64,000 nucleotides of DNA from Nitrospirillum pindoramense (GCF_007827955.1 NZ_VITR01000013.1:62001-126000), one strand, 5' to 3'. Shown: positions 15,065 through 24,341, counted from the first letter of the stretch. The notes: generated by a model not told the origin, from the letters alone. Numbers and translations: made by a program.

Positions 15065-15301
15065 ATGGACGGGTTCCTGTCGATGGGCGGATACGCCGCC
15101 TATGTGTGGTCATCCTACGGGGCGGCCGCCGTGATCCTGGTGGGTCTGCTGGTGCTCAGCCTGTCCGGCCTGCGCCGGGTGGAGCGCACCCTGGCCACGC
15201 TGGAGGCGGCAAAGCCGCGGCGCCGGCGCGACGCCAAGACGGGCCCTGCCGCCACGGCCACCCCTGCCACCGGTACCCAAGCCGCCGAGACCACGCCATG
15301 A
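15065..15301 (+). CDS. ccmD: haem exporter small subunit CcmD
   Basis: A 78-residue protein with one membrane helix preceded by [16 protein letters not shown], the characteristic CcmD segment, and followed by a basic, then Ala/Thr-rich tail. It helps release holo-CcmE from CcmABC. The stop overlaps the ccmE start by 3 bp (ATGA). The C-terminal tail is longer than the usual 50-70 residue protein. Confidence 0.9.
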   Translation: MDGFLSMGGYAAYVWSSYGAAAVILVGLLVLSLSGLRRVERTLATLEAAKPRRRRDAKTGPAATATPATGTQAAETTP

Positions 15302-15804
15302 CCCGCAAGCGCCGCCGCCTGATGATCCTGGTGCTGGCCCTGCTGGGCCTGGGCACCGCCACGGCCCTGACCCTGTCGGCCTTCCGCGACAACATCGTCT
15401 TCTTCTACAGCCCGTCCGACCTGGCGGCCAAGCCGCCGGGCGGACGCACGGTGCGCATCGGCGGGCTGGTCGAGGCGGGCAGCCTGAAGCGCGAGGGCGG
15501 GATGACCGTCACCTTCCAGGTGACCGACACCGCCAAGTCGCTGCCCGTCACCTACACCGGCATCCTGCCCGACCTGTTCCGCGAGGGGCAGGGCGTGGTG
15601 GCGGAGGGTAAGCTGGGCCCTGACGGCGTGTTCACCGCGACCGAGCTGCTGGCCAAGCATGATGAGAAATACATGCCGCCCGACGTGGCGGACGCCCTGA
15701 AACGGGCCGGCCATCCCGGCAAGCCCGGCGACACGTCCTCTGGTGGCGCCCCTGTCGCGGCGGGGGAGGAGCATCAGACCTCCACCCTGCGCACCCATCC
15801 CTGA
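15298..15804 (+). CDS. ccmE: haem chaperone CcmE
   Basis: A 168-residue periplasmic haem chaperone anchored by an N-terminal helix (about 8-28). The OB-fold region reads FFYSPSDLA...[11 protein letters not shown] and ends in [12 protein letters not shown], where the histidine covalently binds haem and the tyrosine is the axial ligand. The C-terminal tail is flexible. It overlaps ccmD, and ccmF begins 23 bp downstream. Confidence 0.95.
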   Translation: MTRKRRRLMILVLALLGLGTATALTLSAFRDNIVFFYSPSDLAAKPPGGRTVRIGGLVEAGSLKREGGMTVTFQVTDTAKSLPVTYTGILPDLFREGQGVVAEGKLGPDGVFTATELLAKHDEKYMPPDVADALKRAGHPGKPGDTSSGGAPVAAGEEHQTSTLRTHP

Positions 15805-15827
15805 ACGCTCATTCCGGACGACGCCTC

Positions 15828-17825
15828 ATGATCCCCGAGCTTGGACACTACGCGCTGATACTGGCGCTGGTCGTGGCCCTGGTGCAGTCCGTCATCCCGT
15901 TGTGGGGGGCGGCCCGCGGCGACCGGGGGATGATGGAGGTGGGGCGCACCGCCGCCTATTGCCAGTTCGCCGCCCTGGCGCTGGCCTTCGGTGCCCTGAC
16001 CTATGCCCATGTCGTGTCGGACTTCAGCGTCCTGAACGTGGTGGAGAACAGCCACACCGACAAGCCGATGCTCTACAAGGTGGCCGGCGTCTGGGGCAAC
16101 CATGAGGGCTCGCTGGTCCTGTGGGTGTTCATCCTGGCCCTGTTCGGCGCGATGGTGGCCGCCTTCGGCCGCAACCTGCCGGCATCGCTGCGGGCCCGCG
16201 TCCTGGCGGTCCAGGGCATGATCGGCGTCGGCTTCCTGTGGTTCATGGTCGCCACCAGCAATCCCTTCACCCGGGTTGATCCGGCGCCACTGAACGGCCA
16301 CGACCTGAACCCCCTGCTGCAGGACCCGGGCCTGGCCTTCCACCCGCCCTTCCTCTACCTGGGCTATGTCGGCTTCAGCCTCTGCTTCTCCTTTGCCGCC
16401 GGCGCGCTGATCGAGGGGCGGGTGGACGCCGCCTGGGCCCGCTGGGTGCGGCCGTGGACGCTGATCGCCTGGTCGTCGCTGACGCTGGGCATCGCCATGG
16501 GGTCGTGGTGGTCCTATTATACACTGGGCTGGGGCGGCTGGTGGTTCTGGGACCCGGTGGAAAACGCCAGCCTCATGCCCTGGCTGGCCGGCACGGCGCT
16601 GCTGCATTCCGCCATCGTGGTGGAAAAGCGCGACACGCTGAAAAGCTGGACCATCCTGCTGGCCATCGTCACCTTCACCCTGTCGCTCATGGGCACCTTC
16701 CTGGTGCGCTCCGGCGTGCTGACCTCGGTCCACGCCTTCGCCTCCGACCCAGCGCGCGGCGTCTTCATCCTGGCGCTGCTGGTGGTGGCGACTGGCGGCG
16801 GCCTGCTGCTCTACGCCTTGCGGGCCCCCATCCTGAAGGCCGGCGGCCTGTTCGCCCCCATCAGCCGCGAGGGCGGGCTGGTGCTGAACAACCTGCTGCT
16901 GTCCACCGCCTGCGCCACCGTCTTCCTGGGCACCCTCTATCCCCTGTTCATGGACGCGGTCGGCGGGGGCAAGATTTCCATCGGCCCGCCCTTCTTCAAC
17001 GCCACCTTCGTGCCCCTGATGGTGCCAGTGGTCGCGGTCATGGCGATGGGCCCCCTGCTGTCGTGGAAGCGGGCGGACCTGGCCGGCGTGCTGGGCCGGT
17101 TGAAGATCGCGGCGCTGGTGGGCGTGGTGGCCGCCTTGGCCGGGTTGTGGCTGGCGGGCACCAAGCCAGTGCTGGCCCTTCTGGCCCTGGGCCTGGCCGG
17201 CTGGGCCGCCATGGGCGCCGTGGTGGACGTGACCGACCGCATCCGTCTGTTCCGCATCCCCTTGGCCGACAGCTTCAGCCGTGCCCGCCATCTGCCGCGG
17301 GGCGCCTGGGGCACCGCCCTGGCGCATGCCGGGCTGGGCGTGGCGGTGGCCGGCATGGTCGGCACCTCCGCCTGGACGTCCGAGGCCATCCAGGTGCTGC
17401 ACATCGGCCAGTCGGTGGACGTGGCCGGCTACAGCTTCCGCCTGGACAGCGTGGCGGAGGCCCCGGGCCCCAACTACACAGCGCGCCGCGCCGTGCTGAC
17501 CGTCACCCGCCACGGCGACTTCGTGGCCACCCTGGCGCCGGAGCAGCGCTTCTACCCCGTCACGCGCATGACGACGACCGGCGCCGCCATCCACACCAAT
17601 TTCTTCAGTGACCTCTACGCCGTGGTGGGCGAACCGGCGCCGGACGGCACCGGCTACAACACCCGCTTTTACCGCCACCCCCTGGTGCCGTGGATATGGG
17701 TGGGTTCCATCCTCATGATGGCCGGCGGGCTGGTCAGCCTGTCCGACCGCCGCCTGCGCGTGGGCGTGCCGCTGAAGCGCACCGTGCCCCGCACCGCCGC
17801 CCTGCCGCCGGCCCCCGCCGAATAA
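15828..17825 (+). CDS. ccmF: cytochrome c haem lyase subunit CcmF
   Basis: A 665-residue multi-pass membrane protein, the core of the CcmFH haem lyase. The WWD signature is WGGWWFWDPVENASLMPWL, preceded by LNPLLQDPGLAFHPPFLYLGY. The large periplasmic domain near the C-terminus is followed by a last helix (WIWVGSILMMAGGLVSL). Length and motif order are normal. Confidence 0.97.
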   Translation: MIPELGHYALILALVVALVQSVIPLWGAARGDRGMMEVGRTAAYCQFAALALAFGALTYAHVVSDFSVLNVVENSHTDKPMLYKVAGVWGNHEGSLVLWVFILALFGAMVAAFGRNLPASLRARVLAVQGMIGVGFLWFMVATSNPFTRVDPAPLNGHDLNPLLQDPGLAFHPPFLYLGYVGFSLCFSFAAGALIEGRVDAAWARWVRPWTLIAWSSLTLGIAMGSWWSYYTLGWGGWWFWDPVENASLMPWLAGTALLHSAIVVEKRDTLKSWTILLAIVTFTLSLMGTFLVRSGVLTSVHAFASDPARGVFILALLVVATGGGLLLYALRAPILKAGGLFAPISREGGLVLNNLLLSTACATVFLGTLYPLFMDAVGGGKISIGPPFFNATFVPLMVPVVAVMAMGPLLSWKRADLAGVLGRLKIAALVGVVAALAGLWLAGTKPVLALLALGLAGWAAMGAVVDVTDRIRLFRIPLADSFSRARHLPRGAWGTALAHAGLGVAVAGMVGTSAWTSEAIQVLHIGQSVDVAGYSFRLDSVAEAPGPNYTARRAVLTVTRHGDFVATLAPEQRFYPVTRMTTTGAAIHTNFFSDLYAVVGEPAPDGTGYNTRFYRHPLVPWIWVGSILMMAGGLVSLSDRRLRVGVPLKRTVPRTAALPPAPAE

Positions 17826-17835
17826 GGTCCCCCGC

Positions 17836-18381
17836 ATGCGCCGCCTGATGTTCCTGATCCCCCTGGTGCTGTTCCTGGGCCTTGCCGGCTGGTTCGGCGT
17901 GCGCCTGAAGCAGATCGACCAGGGCGACACCCCCGACCGCCTGCCCTCCGTCATGATCGACAAGCCGGTCCCGGCCTTCGACCTGCCGCCCCTGGTGGAG
18001 GGACAGCCGGGCGTGGCATCCAAGGAACTGGCGGATGGCAAGGTCCGGTTGGTGAACTTCTGGGCCAGCTGGTGCGCCCCCTGCCGCGCCGAACATCCCA
18101 TCCTCATGCGTCTGGCGGGGCAGGGGGTGGATATCCGCGGCATCGACTACAAGGATAAGGCGGCGGATGGCCAAGCCATCCTGGCCCGCGACGGCAACCC
18201 CTACGCCGCTGTGGCCCGGGACGAGAGTGGCCGTACGGCCATCGATTTCGGCGTCTATGGCGTGCCGGAAACCTATGTCATCGACCGCCAGGGCCGCATC
18301 CGCTACCGCCAGGTGGGCCCCATCACGCCGCAGGATTTGCAGAACCGCATCCTGCCCCTGATCAATGAGCTGTCGAAATGA
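17836..18381 (+). CDS. ccmG: thiol:disulfide reductase CcmG/DsbE
   Basis: A 181-residue membrane-anchored thioredoxin-like protein. N-terminal anchor about 4-22, active site FWASWCAPCRAEHPIL, and the conserved GVYGVPETYVID segment typical of CcmG. It reduces CcmH and apocytochrome thiols in the periplasm. Its stop codon overlaps an ATG (ATGA) that opens the ccmH frame. Confidence 0.95.
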   Translation: MRRLMFLIPLVLFLGLAGWFGVRLKQIDQGDTPDRLPSVMIDKPVPAFDLPPLVEGQPGVASKELADGKVRLVNFWASWCAPCRAEHPILMRLAGQGVDIRGIDYKDKAADGQAILARDGNPYAAVARDESGRTAIDFGVYGVPETYVIDRQGRIRYRQVGPITPQDLQNRILPLINELSK

Positions 18382-19076
18382 GGCGGGCGCAAATGATACG
18401 CGCGGTGTTTGATCGTAACCGCTCAAACACCGTCCCTCATGCGCCGGGCGCCCGCATCCGCGGGCTTGGCTTGTCCTCAGTTTCCAGTCCACTGCGTTCC
18501 CCGGAAACTTCCGGCGGCCCCCCTGTTTACACGTCTAAGGGTCGGGGCCTACGGCGGCCCAAGTTGAAACTTCGGGCCGCTGATGTCCGGCGGGCATTGG
18601 CCGCGTTGGTCCTGGCGGCCACGCTGCTGTCGGGCCCCCTGGCCCGCGCCGTGCAGCCGGATGAGATGCTGGCCGACCCGGCGCTGGAGGCGCGGGCGCG
18701 TACCATTTCCAAGGACTTGCGCTGCCTGGTCTGCCAGAATCAGTCCATCGACGACAGCGACGCCCCCCTGGCGCGCGACCTGCGCCTGCTGTTGCGCGAA
18801 CGGCTGGTGAAGGGCGACAGCGACGCCCAGGCCGTGGCCTTCCTGACCGACCGCTACGGCGACTATGTCCTGCTGCGTCCGCCGGTTCGGCCATCGACCT
18901 ACCTGTTATGGTTCGGGCCCTTCGCCCTGCTGGTCGTGGGCGGTGGCATCCTGCTGTGGCGCGGCCGGCGCGGCACGGTGGGGGCCGAGGCGGTGGCGCC
19001 GCCCCTGTCGGCGGAGGAAAAGGCCCATCTGGCCCTGCTGATGGATGACAAGAACGAAGGGAAGGGGCGGCCATGA
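18378..19076 (+). CDS. ccmH: cytochrome c maturation protein CcmH, start altered by repeat insertion
   Basis: The mature part is clear: DEMLADPALEARARTISKDLRCLVCQNQSIDDSDAPLA with the LRCxxCQ redox motif, then a membrane helix (TYLLWFGPFALLVVGGGILLW). The open frame starts with the ATG overlapping the ccmG stop, but its first 55-60 codons are occupied by the dispersed repeat at 18434-18549, read in frame. The normal signal peptide (VRRALAALVLAATLLSGPLARA) comes only after it. No ATG lies between the repeat and the signal peptide; a TTG at 18564 would give MKLRAADVRR and a normal-length protein. Thus either translation starts at TTG or an N-terminally extended precursor is made. The end overlaps ccmI. 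Confidence 0.85.
   Translation: MRRAQMIRAVFDRNRSNTVPHAPGARIRGLGLSSVSSPLRSPETSGGPPVYTSKGRGLRRPKLKLRAADVRRALAALVLAATLLSGPLARAVQPDEMLADPALEARARTISKDLRCLVCQNQSIDDSDAPLARDLRLLLRERLVKGDSDAQAVAFLTDRYGDYVLLRPPVRPSTYLLWFGPFALLVVGGGILLWRGRRGTVGAEAVAPPLSAEEKAHLALLMDDKNEGKGRP
18434..18549 (+). repeat. three-stem interspersed repeat, copy D, inside the ccmH 5' region
   Basis: Stem 1 GCCCGC/GCGGGC with loop ATCC (18450-18465), stem 2 AGTTTCC/GGAAACT (18479-18485, 18503-18509), stem 3 GGCCCC/GGGGCC (18516-18521, 18544-18549). Here the GGTC loop of stem 3 is preceded by an extra 18 nt. It separates the ATG coupled to ccmG from the ccmH signal-peptide codons. Confidence 0.85.
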
Positions 19077-20743
19077 TGGCGTTCTGGATCGCCGCCGCCC
19101 TGCTGACGGCGGGTGTGCTGCTGGCGCTGCTGCGTCCGCTGATGAGGCGTTCCGTGGGGGTGGAGGCGCCGGGTGCCGAAGGCATGCCGGAGGTCGCCAT
19201 CTACAAGGACCAGTTGGCGGAGATCGAGCGCGATGTGGCGCGCGGCCTGCTGACCGATGACCAGGCCGCCGCCGCCCGGACGGAAGTCAGCCGCCGCCTG
19301 CTGGCCGCCGATGCCCGGGTCCAGGCCGCGCGCGCGGCCGGGGCGGCGACGCCCACCCCGCCGGCCAAACCATCGCGCCTGCTGGCCACGGCCCTGATGG
19401 CGGCGGTGCCGCTGCTGGCCATGGGCATCTACCTGCGTCTGGGCAGTCCGGATCTGCCGGGCCAGCCTGCGGCCAGCCGCACGGACCAGGGCGCGAACGC
19501 CCAGGCCCAGGCCGTGCTGCGCACCCTGCAGGCCCGGGTCGCGGACCATCCCAAGGATCTGGAGGCGTGGAAGGCCCTGGCCACCACCCAGGGCATGCTG
19601 GGCCAGAACGACAAGGCCGCCGCCTCCTGGGCCCAGGCCGTCGACTTGGCGCCGGATGATGCCAACCTGCAGGCGTCGCGCGCCGAGGCGCTGGTGCTGT
19701 CAGCCGATGGCGTGGTGGGCCCGGAGGCCAAGCAGGCCCTGGCCAAGGCCCTGGCGCTGAACCCCAAGGAGCCCCGCGCGCGCTATTACGACGGCTTGGC
19801 CGTGCGCCAGGCCGGCGACCTCAAGGGCGCCATCACCCGCTGGTCCGCCTTGCTGGCGGAAAGCCCGGCGGATGCGCCCTGGGTGCCCTTCCTGCGCGGC
19901 CAGTTGGGGGAGACGGCGACCGAGGCCGGCATGGACCCGGCGGCGGTGACGCCGCAGCCCCTGCCCCCTGCTGGTCCGCCCGCCACTTCCACGCCTGCCC
20001 CCGGTGCCACCGCGCCAGGTCCCACGGCTGACGACGTGGCCGCCGCCTCCACCATGTCCGGCGACGACCGCAACGCCATGATCCGGGGCATGGTGCAGCG
20101 CCTGGCCGACCGTCTGAAAGCGCAGCCCGACGATGGCGAGGGCTGGTCCCGCCTGGCCCGTGCCTATCGCGTGCTGGGGGAGAACGACAAGGCGGCGGAG
20201 GCCGAGGCCAACGCCAAGCGCTATGGCGCCGCCACCGCCGCCGCGCCGGGTACGACCGCCGGCGCCGTTCCGCCGGGCATGCCGGACCCGACCACCATGA
20301 CGCCGGAACAGCGCTCGGCCACGGTGAAGTCGCTGCTGGCCCAGTTCCAGGCGGCGGCGGAGAAGGAACCGGACAAGCCCGAGGGCTGGGCGCGGCTGGC
20401 CCAGGCCTATGAGGCGACGGGTGACGTGGCCAAAACGCGGGAGGCTTGGGCCAAGGCCGTGGCCGCCGCCCCCGACGACGCCCAGATCAACCTGGCCTAT
20501 GCCCGCGTGCTGCTGCCGGCCGACGGCGGCCATCCGCCGCCCGCCTTCTTCACGGCCCTCCGGGTGGTGCTGAAATCCTCGCCCAACAATCCCCAGGCCC
20601 TGTGGTACCTGGGATTGGACGCGGCGGAGAATGGCCGCAAGGCGGAGGCGAAAGACCTGTGGGGCCGCTTGCTGCCCCTGTTGCCGGAAGGGTCCGACGA
20701 CCGCAAGGAACTGGAAGGCCGGCTGAAGGCCCTGGGGACCTGA
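19073..20743 (+). CDS. ccmI: cytochrome c maturation TPR protein CcmI
   Basis: A 556-residue protein: two N-terminal membrane segments (about 3-22 and about 103-121) separated by a cytoplasmic loop with YKDQLAEIERDVARGLL, the CcmI hallmark, then a periplasmic TPR region (PKDLEAWKALATTQGMLG; PDDGEGWSRLARAYRVLG; PDKPEGWARLAQAYEATG) joined by Pro/Ala/Thr linkers. It chaperones apocytochrome c to the CcmFH lyase. Last gene of the ccm locus; the start overlaps the ccmH stop by 4 bp. Confidence 0.93.
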   Translation: MMAFWIAAALLTAGVLLALLRPLMRRSVGVEAPGAEGMPEVAIYKDQLAEIERDVARGLLTDDQAAAARTEVSRRLLAADARVQAARAAGAATPTPPAKPSRLLATALMAAVPLLAMGIYLRLGSPDLPGQPAASRTDQGANAQAQAVLRTLQARVADHPKDLEAWKALATTQGMLGQNDKAAASWAQAVDLAPDDANLQASRAEALVLSADGVVGPEAKQALAKALALNPKEPRARYYDGLAVRQAGDLKGAITRWSALLAESPADAPWVPFLRGQLGETATEAGMDPAAVTPQPLPPAGPPATSTPAPGATAPGPTADDVAAASTMSGDDRNAMIRGMVQRLADRLKAQPDDGEGWSRLARAYRVLGENDKAAEAEANAKRYGAATAAAPGTTAGAVPPGMPDPTTMTPEQRSATVKSLLAQFQAAAEKEPDKPEGWARLAQAYEATGDVAKTREAWAKAVAAAPDDAQINLAYARVLLPADGGHPPPAFFTALRVVLKSSPNNPQALWYLGLDAAENGRKAEAKDLWGRLLPLLPEGSDDRKELEGRLKALGT

Positions 20744-20877
20744 CCTTAACAACCGGGCTAAGCGGCAAGGGGGGGGCGGGCGGTAGGTGTTGCGCCGCCG
20801 CCACCCTATCCCTTGGTGTGAGGTCATGCCCGATGCAAACCATAGGTGAATGACCTAAAGTGCGGGTAATGTCCGCG

Positions 20878-20909
20878 TATGCCGCCGGTGCGCCTATCCT
20901 TGCGGCATA
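20878..20909. repeat. inverted repeat upstream of the diguanylate cyclase
   Basis: TATGCCGC (20878-20885) and GCGGCATA (20902-20909) form 8-bp perfect arms around 16 nt, 30 bp before the diguanylate cyclase ATG. It could be an operator. Confidence 0.4.
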
Positions 20910-20939
20910 TGCCCCCGTCACCAGGATCGTTTTTCCGCG

Positions 20940-21821
20940 ATGAATGAGTCCCCCCTGCCTTCCGCCGCCGGTTTGGCCGGTGTGGTGGACGAGCATCTCC
21001 GGTGGATAGGCCAGTGGCACCGCGCGGCGTTCTTCAACCAGGGCGACGGCGTCGTCCTGCCCGTGCCGACGGCTTTTCCCGCCTGGGTGCGCGGCGCCTC
21101 GGGCAGCGAGCTGGCGGACCAGCCCGCCATCGACCGCCTGATCTCTCTGCATGACCAGATGCACCGCATGGCCCGCCTGGTGCACATGCGGGCCTGCGAG
21201 GGGCAGCCGCCGTCGCTGGCCGCCTATGAGGCGGTGATCGAGAAATTTGACGAGTTCATGGGCTTGCTGCGCCGGGTGGAGCGAGCGTTCAGCGTGGCCG
21301 GCAGCGGCATCGACCCGCTCACCGGCCTACGCAACCGCACCGGCCTGCGCGAGGAGATGGAGCGGGAGGCCAACCGCTACCGCCGCACCGGCCGCCCCTT
21401 CTGCGTGGCGCTGTGCGATCTCGACAAGTTCAAGTCGGTCAATGACACCTATGGGCACGAGGCGGGCGACCGTGTGCTGATGGCCGCGGCCGGCGCCATC
21501 AACCGGGGCATCCGCAGCTTTGACGAGGCCTTCCGCCTGGGTGGCGAGGAAATCCTGATCCTGCTGAAGGACGCCACCGTCATGGACGGCTATGCCGTGG
21601 TGGAGCGGCTGCGCCAGGATATGGAGGCGCTGCCGGTGGCCATCGGCGGCGGGCGCACCATCCACTTCACCGCCAGCTTCGGCTTGGCCGAGGCGCAGCC
21701 CGATGGCGACCCGGAGGATCTGGTGGCGGAGGCCGATGCCGCCCTGTACACGGCCAAGCATCAAGGCCGGAACCGGGTGGTCAGCGCGGGCGCGCCGCCC
21801 CGGGTCGCGGGGTTGCCGTGA
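20940..21821 (+). CDS. diguanylate cyclase with CZB-like N-terminal domain
   Basis: A 293-residue protein. The C-terminal GGDEF domain (about 120-285) has DPLTGLRNR, LCDLDKFKSVNDTYGHEAGD and the active site RLGGEEIL (about 199-206). An RxxD inhibitory site (RSFD) lies five residues before GGEEI, so product inhibition is likely. The N-terminus (about 15-95) has EHLRWIGQWH, then a W-containing segment, then LHDQMHRMARLV, resembling the chemoreceptor zinc-binding (CZB) domain of DgcZ. However, the cysteine expected five residues before the second tryptophan is a threonine, so zinc sensing may be altered. The ribosome binding site is weak (AGGA, 13 nt away). Confidence 0.88.
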   Translation: MNESPLPSAAGLAGVVDEHLRWIGQWHRAAFFNQGDGVVLPVPTAFPAWVRGASGSELADQPAIDRLISLHDQMHRMARLVHMRACEGQPPSLAAYEAVIEKFDEFMGLLRRVERAFSVAGSGIDPLTGLRNRTGLREEMEREANRYRRTGRPFCVALCDLDKFKSVNDTYGHEAGDRVLMAAAGAINRGIRSFDEAFRLGGEEILILLKDATVMDGYAVVERLRQDMEALPVAIGGGRTIHFTASFGLAEAQPDGDPEDLVAEADAALYTAKHQGRNRVVSAGAPPRVAGLP

Positions 21822-21867
21822 GTCCAGGCTGCGGGGCAGCCATGAGTCCAGGCTGCGGGGCAGCCAT
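21819..21867. repeat. 24-bp tandem duplication
   Basis: Two exact copies of a 24-bp unit (21820-21843, 21844-21867) starting at the diguanylate cyclase stop codon. Probably a recent slippage duplication; no function seen. Confidence 0.7.
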
Positions 21868-22037
21868 GAGGCTTGACCAACTGGTCAGGATCATCCGGCC
21901 GGGGTAACCGATGACCTCTCCAGCCGGTGTTTTTGGTCACCCGTGTCGTTACCCCCTGTCGCGATGGTGGCGCCAAGGCGCGCCGTCCGCTAGCTTGGAA
22001 CCAATTCCACCTTTGCCGATCCGTGGTTTAGCCGCCC

Positions 22038-22688
22038 ATGCGCACCGTCCCCGAATTCCCCAACCTGTTCGTCGCCGACCACCCGCTGATCCAGCACAAG
22101 CTGTCGCACATGCGGGACAAGCGGCGCTCGACCATGGGCTTCCGCCAACTGCTGCGGGAGATCGCGCTGCTGATGGGGTATGAGCTGACGCGCGACCTGC
22201 CGTTGACCACGGAACGGATCGAGACGCCGCTGGTGGAGATGGACGCCCCGGTGATCGAAGGCAAGAAGGTCGCCGTCGTTCCCATCCTGCGCGCCGGTCT
22301 GGTGATGGCCGAGGGTCTGCTGGAGCTGATGCCCGGCGCCCGCGAGGGCCATATCGGCCTCTACCGCGACCATGACACCAAGCAGCCGGTGGAATACCTG
22401 GTGAAACTGCCGGCCGCGCAGGGCCGCACCTTCATCCTGGTCGATCCCATGCTTGCCACCGGCAATTCCGCCGTGCATGCGGTGGACGTGCTGAACCGCC
22501 ATGGCGTGGCCGATGACCAGGTTCGCTTCATGGCCCTGGTGTCGGCACCGGAGGGGGTGCGCGTCTTCCACGACGCCCACCCGGACGTGAAGGTCTACAC
22601 CGCCGCCCTGGACAGCCACCTGACCGACGACGCCTACATCGTCCCCGGCCTGGGCGATGCCGGGGATCGCTTGTTCGGCACCAAGTAG
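22038..22688 (+). CDS. upp: uracil phosphoribosyltransferase
   Basis: A 216-residue enzyme converting uracil and PRPP to UMP. Visible motifs are [18 protein letters not shown] at the N-terminus, [19 protein letters not shown], the PRPP loop [11 protein letters not shown], and the uracil-binding end [18 protein letters not shown]. The length is normal. The 216 bp upstream hold only the short tandem repeat. Confidence 0.97.
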   Translation: MRTVPEFPNLFVADHPLIQHKLSHMRDKRRSTMGFRQLLREIALLMGYELTRDLPLTTERIETPLVEMDAPVIEGKKVAVVPILRAGLVMAEGLLELMPGAREGHIGLYRDHDTKQPVEYLVKLPAAQGRTFILVDPMLATGNSAVHAVDVLNRHGVADDQVRFMALVSAPEGVRVFHDAHPDVKVYTAALDSHLTDDAYIVPGLGDAGDRLFGTK

Positions 22689-22719
22689 CGTCGAAACCGG
22701 GACCTTGGGAACCGGGCTG

Positions 22720-22746
22720 GGGAACCGGGGCTGGGCCCCGGTTCCC
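22720..22746 (+). terminator. hairpin after upp
   Basis: 12-bp perfect arms GGGAACCGGGGC/GCCCCGGTTCCC with a 3-nt loop, followed by GTCTTG. The T-tract is weak, but the position between convergent genes supports termination. Confidence 0.6.
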
Positions 22747-22762
22747 GTCTTGAGGGCAGGCG

Positions 22763-24142
22763 TCAGGCCTCGCGGATCATCACCATGCCCAGGGCGGTGG
22801 GGATGTAGACCGTGCCGTCTGGCCCGATGGACAGCGCGGAGTAGTGATTGTCGAACAGGACGCCGCTGCCCACCTTGGCGCTCCAGGCGATGGCCCCGGT
22901 TTCCGCGTAAACCGCCGTCAGGAACCAGTCGTGGCGGCCGTCCTCAATCTTGAGGCTGTAGGTGTAGAGCAGGCCGGTGACCAGCGACAGCTTGGACACC
23001 ACGGAGGGCACCGTGACATGCCCGTTCTCCCAGGCCACCGTGCCGGGACAGGGCAGGTTGTCATACCGCACGCGGGCCATTCCGGGCACCACGGGCCGGG
23101 TGGACACACCGTTGCTGTACCCGTAGTTGTTTTCCACGAAGAAGCTGCCCGTGCAGCCGATCAGGGAATTCTCCGTATCGCTGTGCCCCTTGGGGAAGAC
23201 AGGAACCTGGGCCACGATGCGGTTGCCCGGCACCTCCTTCTCCCGCCGATAGACGACGACATGCATTTGGGGATAGGCGTTGTCGGCGATGCCGCAATAG
23301 CTTTCCCCGGGGGCCGTCCCCACCAGGGTCGGCGTCGTGCCCGTGCCCCAGCTTTGCTGGCCGGGCTTCTGCGCCAGCCCGCGGTCGTAGCTATAGCACC
23401 ATGTCACTTGCGGGCGGGTGCCGGTGGCCGGCACGTCGAAGCGGTAGAGCGCATAGTCGCTGGCGATGAACACGCCGCCCGTCTCGTCAACGGCGAAGGA
23501 GTTGCCGATGGTCTGCGGCGCGTCCAGCGTCAGGGTCCAGCAGGCGCCGGAGTCGGGGTCGACATAGCCGACGATGCCGCTGTCGGTGATCCACCACAAC
23601 CGGCCGCTCCAGTCCGGCAGGGTGGACAGGATGCTGGCGGTGGAGTCGCCGATGCTGCTGGCCAGGTCATAGATGCGAACCACGCGGAAGCCTTCATTCC
23701 CCTCCGGCACGGCGACCACCCAGATTTGCTGGTTGGCGGTGGGCAGGACGGCCTGGTTGCGCTCGTTCAGATAGATATAGCCCCCGCCGCCGAAGCCAGT
23801 GCTGCCGCCCTTGCCCGAGGGCAGGTCCATGGCGGCCAGAACCTCCAGCGTGCCGGGGTCCAGCAGCAGCAGGCGCCGACTGTCCGGCCCGATGCAGACG
23901 GTGACCAGGCGGCCCTGAGGGTCATAGGTGATGGAGGCGCCTTCGCCACCCAGCGACTTGTAGGTCACCACCAGCTTGCCGCCCAGAGGCCCTGCCCAGC
24001 CGTAGGTGTCCGACATGAAGGCGTCGTTGTGCATGTTGCTACGGCCGTTGGGCGCCATATAGGGATTTTGCGGCGGCGGTTCCGCCGCGATGGGCAGGGG
24101 TTCCACACGCGGGACGACGACGGTGCTGACCTCGATGGACAT
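22763..24142 (-). CDS. beta-propeller-like protein of unknown function
   Basis: A 459-residue protein without a signal peptide. After a Pro-rich N-terminus it shows repeated beta-propeller-like blades with turns such as DPQGRLVTVCIGPDSRRLLLLDPGTLEVL, DWSGRLWWITDSGIVGYVDPDSG, and SIGPDGTVYIPTALGMV. No catalytic motif is recognised. The start at 24142 is chosen because AGGAG lies 8 nt upstream. It is divergent from another propeller-like protein of identical length (459 residues), with a strong inverted repeat between them; the two are not obviously similar in sequence. Confidence 0.65.
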   Translation of the reverse strand: MSIEVSTVVVPRVEPLPIAAEPPPQNPYMAPNGRSNMHNDAFMSDTYGWAGPLGGKLVVTYKSLGGEGASITYDPQGRLVTVCIGPDSRRLLLLDPGTLEVLAAMDLPSGKGGSTGFGGGGYIYLNERNQAVLPTANQQIWVVAVPEGNEGFRVVRIYDLASSIGDSTASILSTLPDWSGRLWWITDSGIVGYVDPDSGACWTLTLDAPQTIGNSFAVDETGGVFIASDYALYRFDVPATGTRPQVTWCYSYDRGLAQKPGQQSWGTGTTPTLVGTAPGESYCGIADNAYPQMHVVVYRREKEVPGNRIVAQVPVFPKGHSDTENSLIGCTGSFFVENNYGYSNGVSTRPVVPGMARVRYDNLPCPGTVAWENGHVTVPSVVSKLSLVTGLLYTYSLKIEDGRHDWFLTAVYAETGAIAWSAKVGSGVLFDNHYSALSIGPDGTVYIPTALGMVMIREA

Positions 24143-24190
24143 GGGGCTGCTCCTGGCGGCTGGCGGGCGCATATCTCCCGCTGATAATCG

Positions 24191-24220
24191 AACTTAATGA
24201 CGCGTTTACGTCATTAAGTT
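24191..24220. promoter_or_regulatory. 30-bp inverted repeat in a divergent promoter
   Basis: AACTTAATGACG (24191-24202) and its exact complement (24209-24220) around CGTTTA. It is AT-rich against a GC-rich background, 49 bp upstream of one propeller gene and 121 bp upstream of the other. It looks like an operator for a dimeric repressor; no regulator gene is adjacent. Confidence 0.65.
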
Positions 24221-24341
24221 GCATCCTATGGCAGGACGCTATTTTTAATCCGGCCTATTGTCCAGTGGCATGGGCGCATATACAACCTTAAGGATACTAT
24301 CGCGCCTGAATCACCACGCGCGCCTTAAGGGAGACTGTTCC

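Noticed and set aside
15774-18143. Very long open frame antisense to ccmEFG
   Set aside because: It mirrors high-GC codon bias opposite proven ccm genes; its translation is rich in Gln, His, Gly and Arg with no domain.
21819-21867. Short repeat coding extension of the diguanylate cyclase
   Set aside because: The repeat starts at the stop codon; no frame reads through it and no ribosome site is present.
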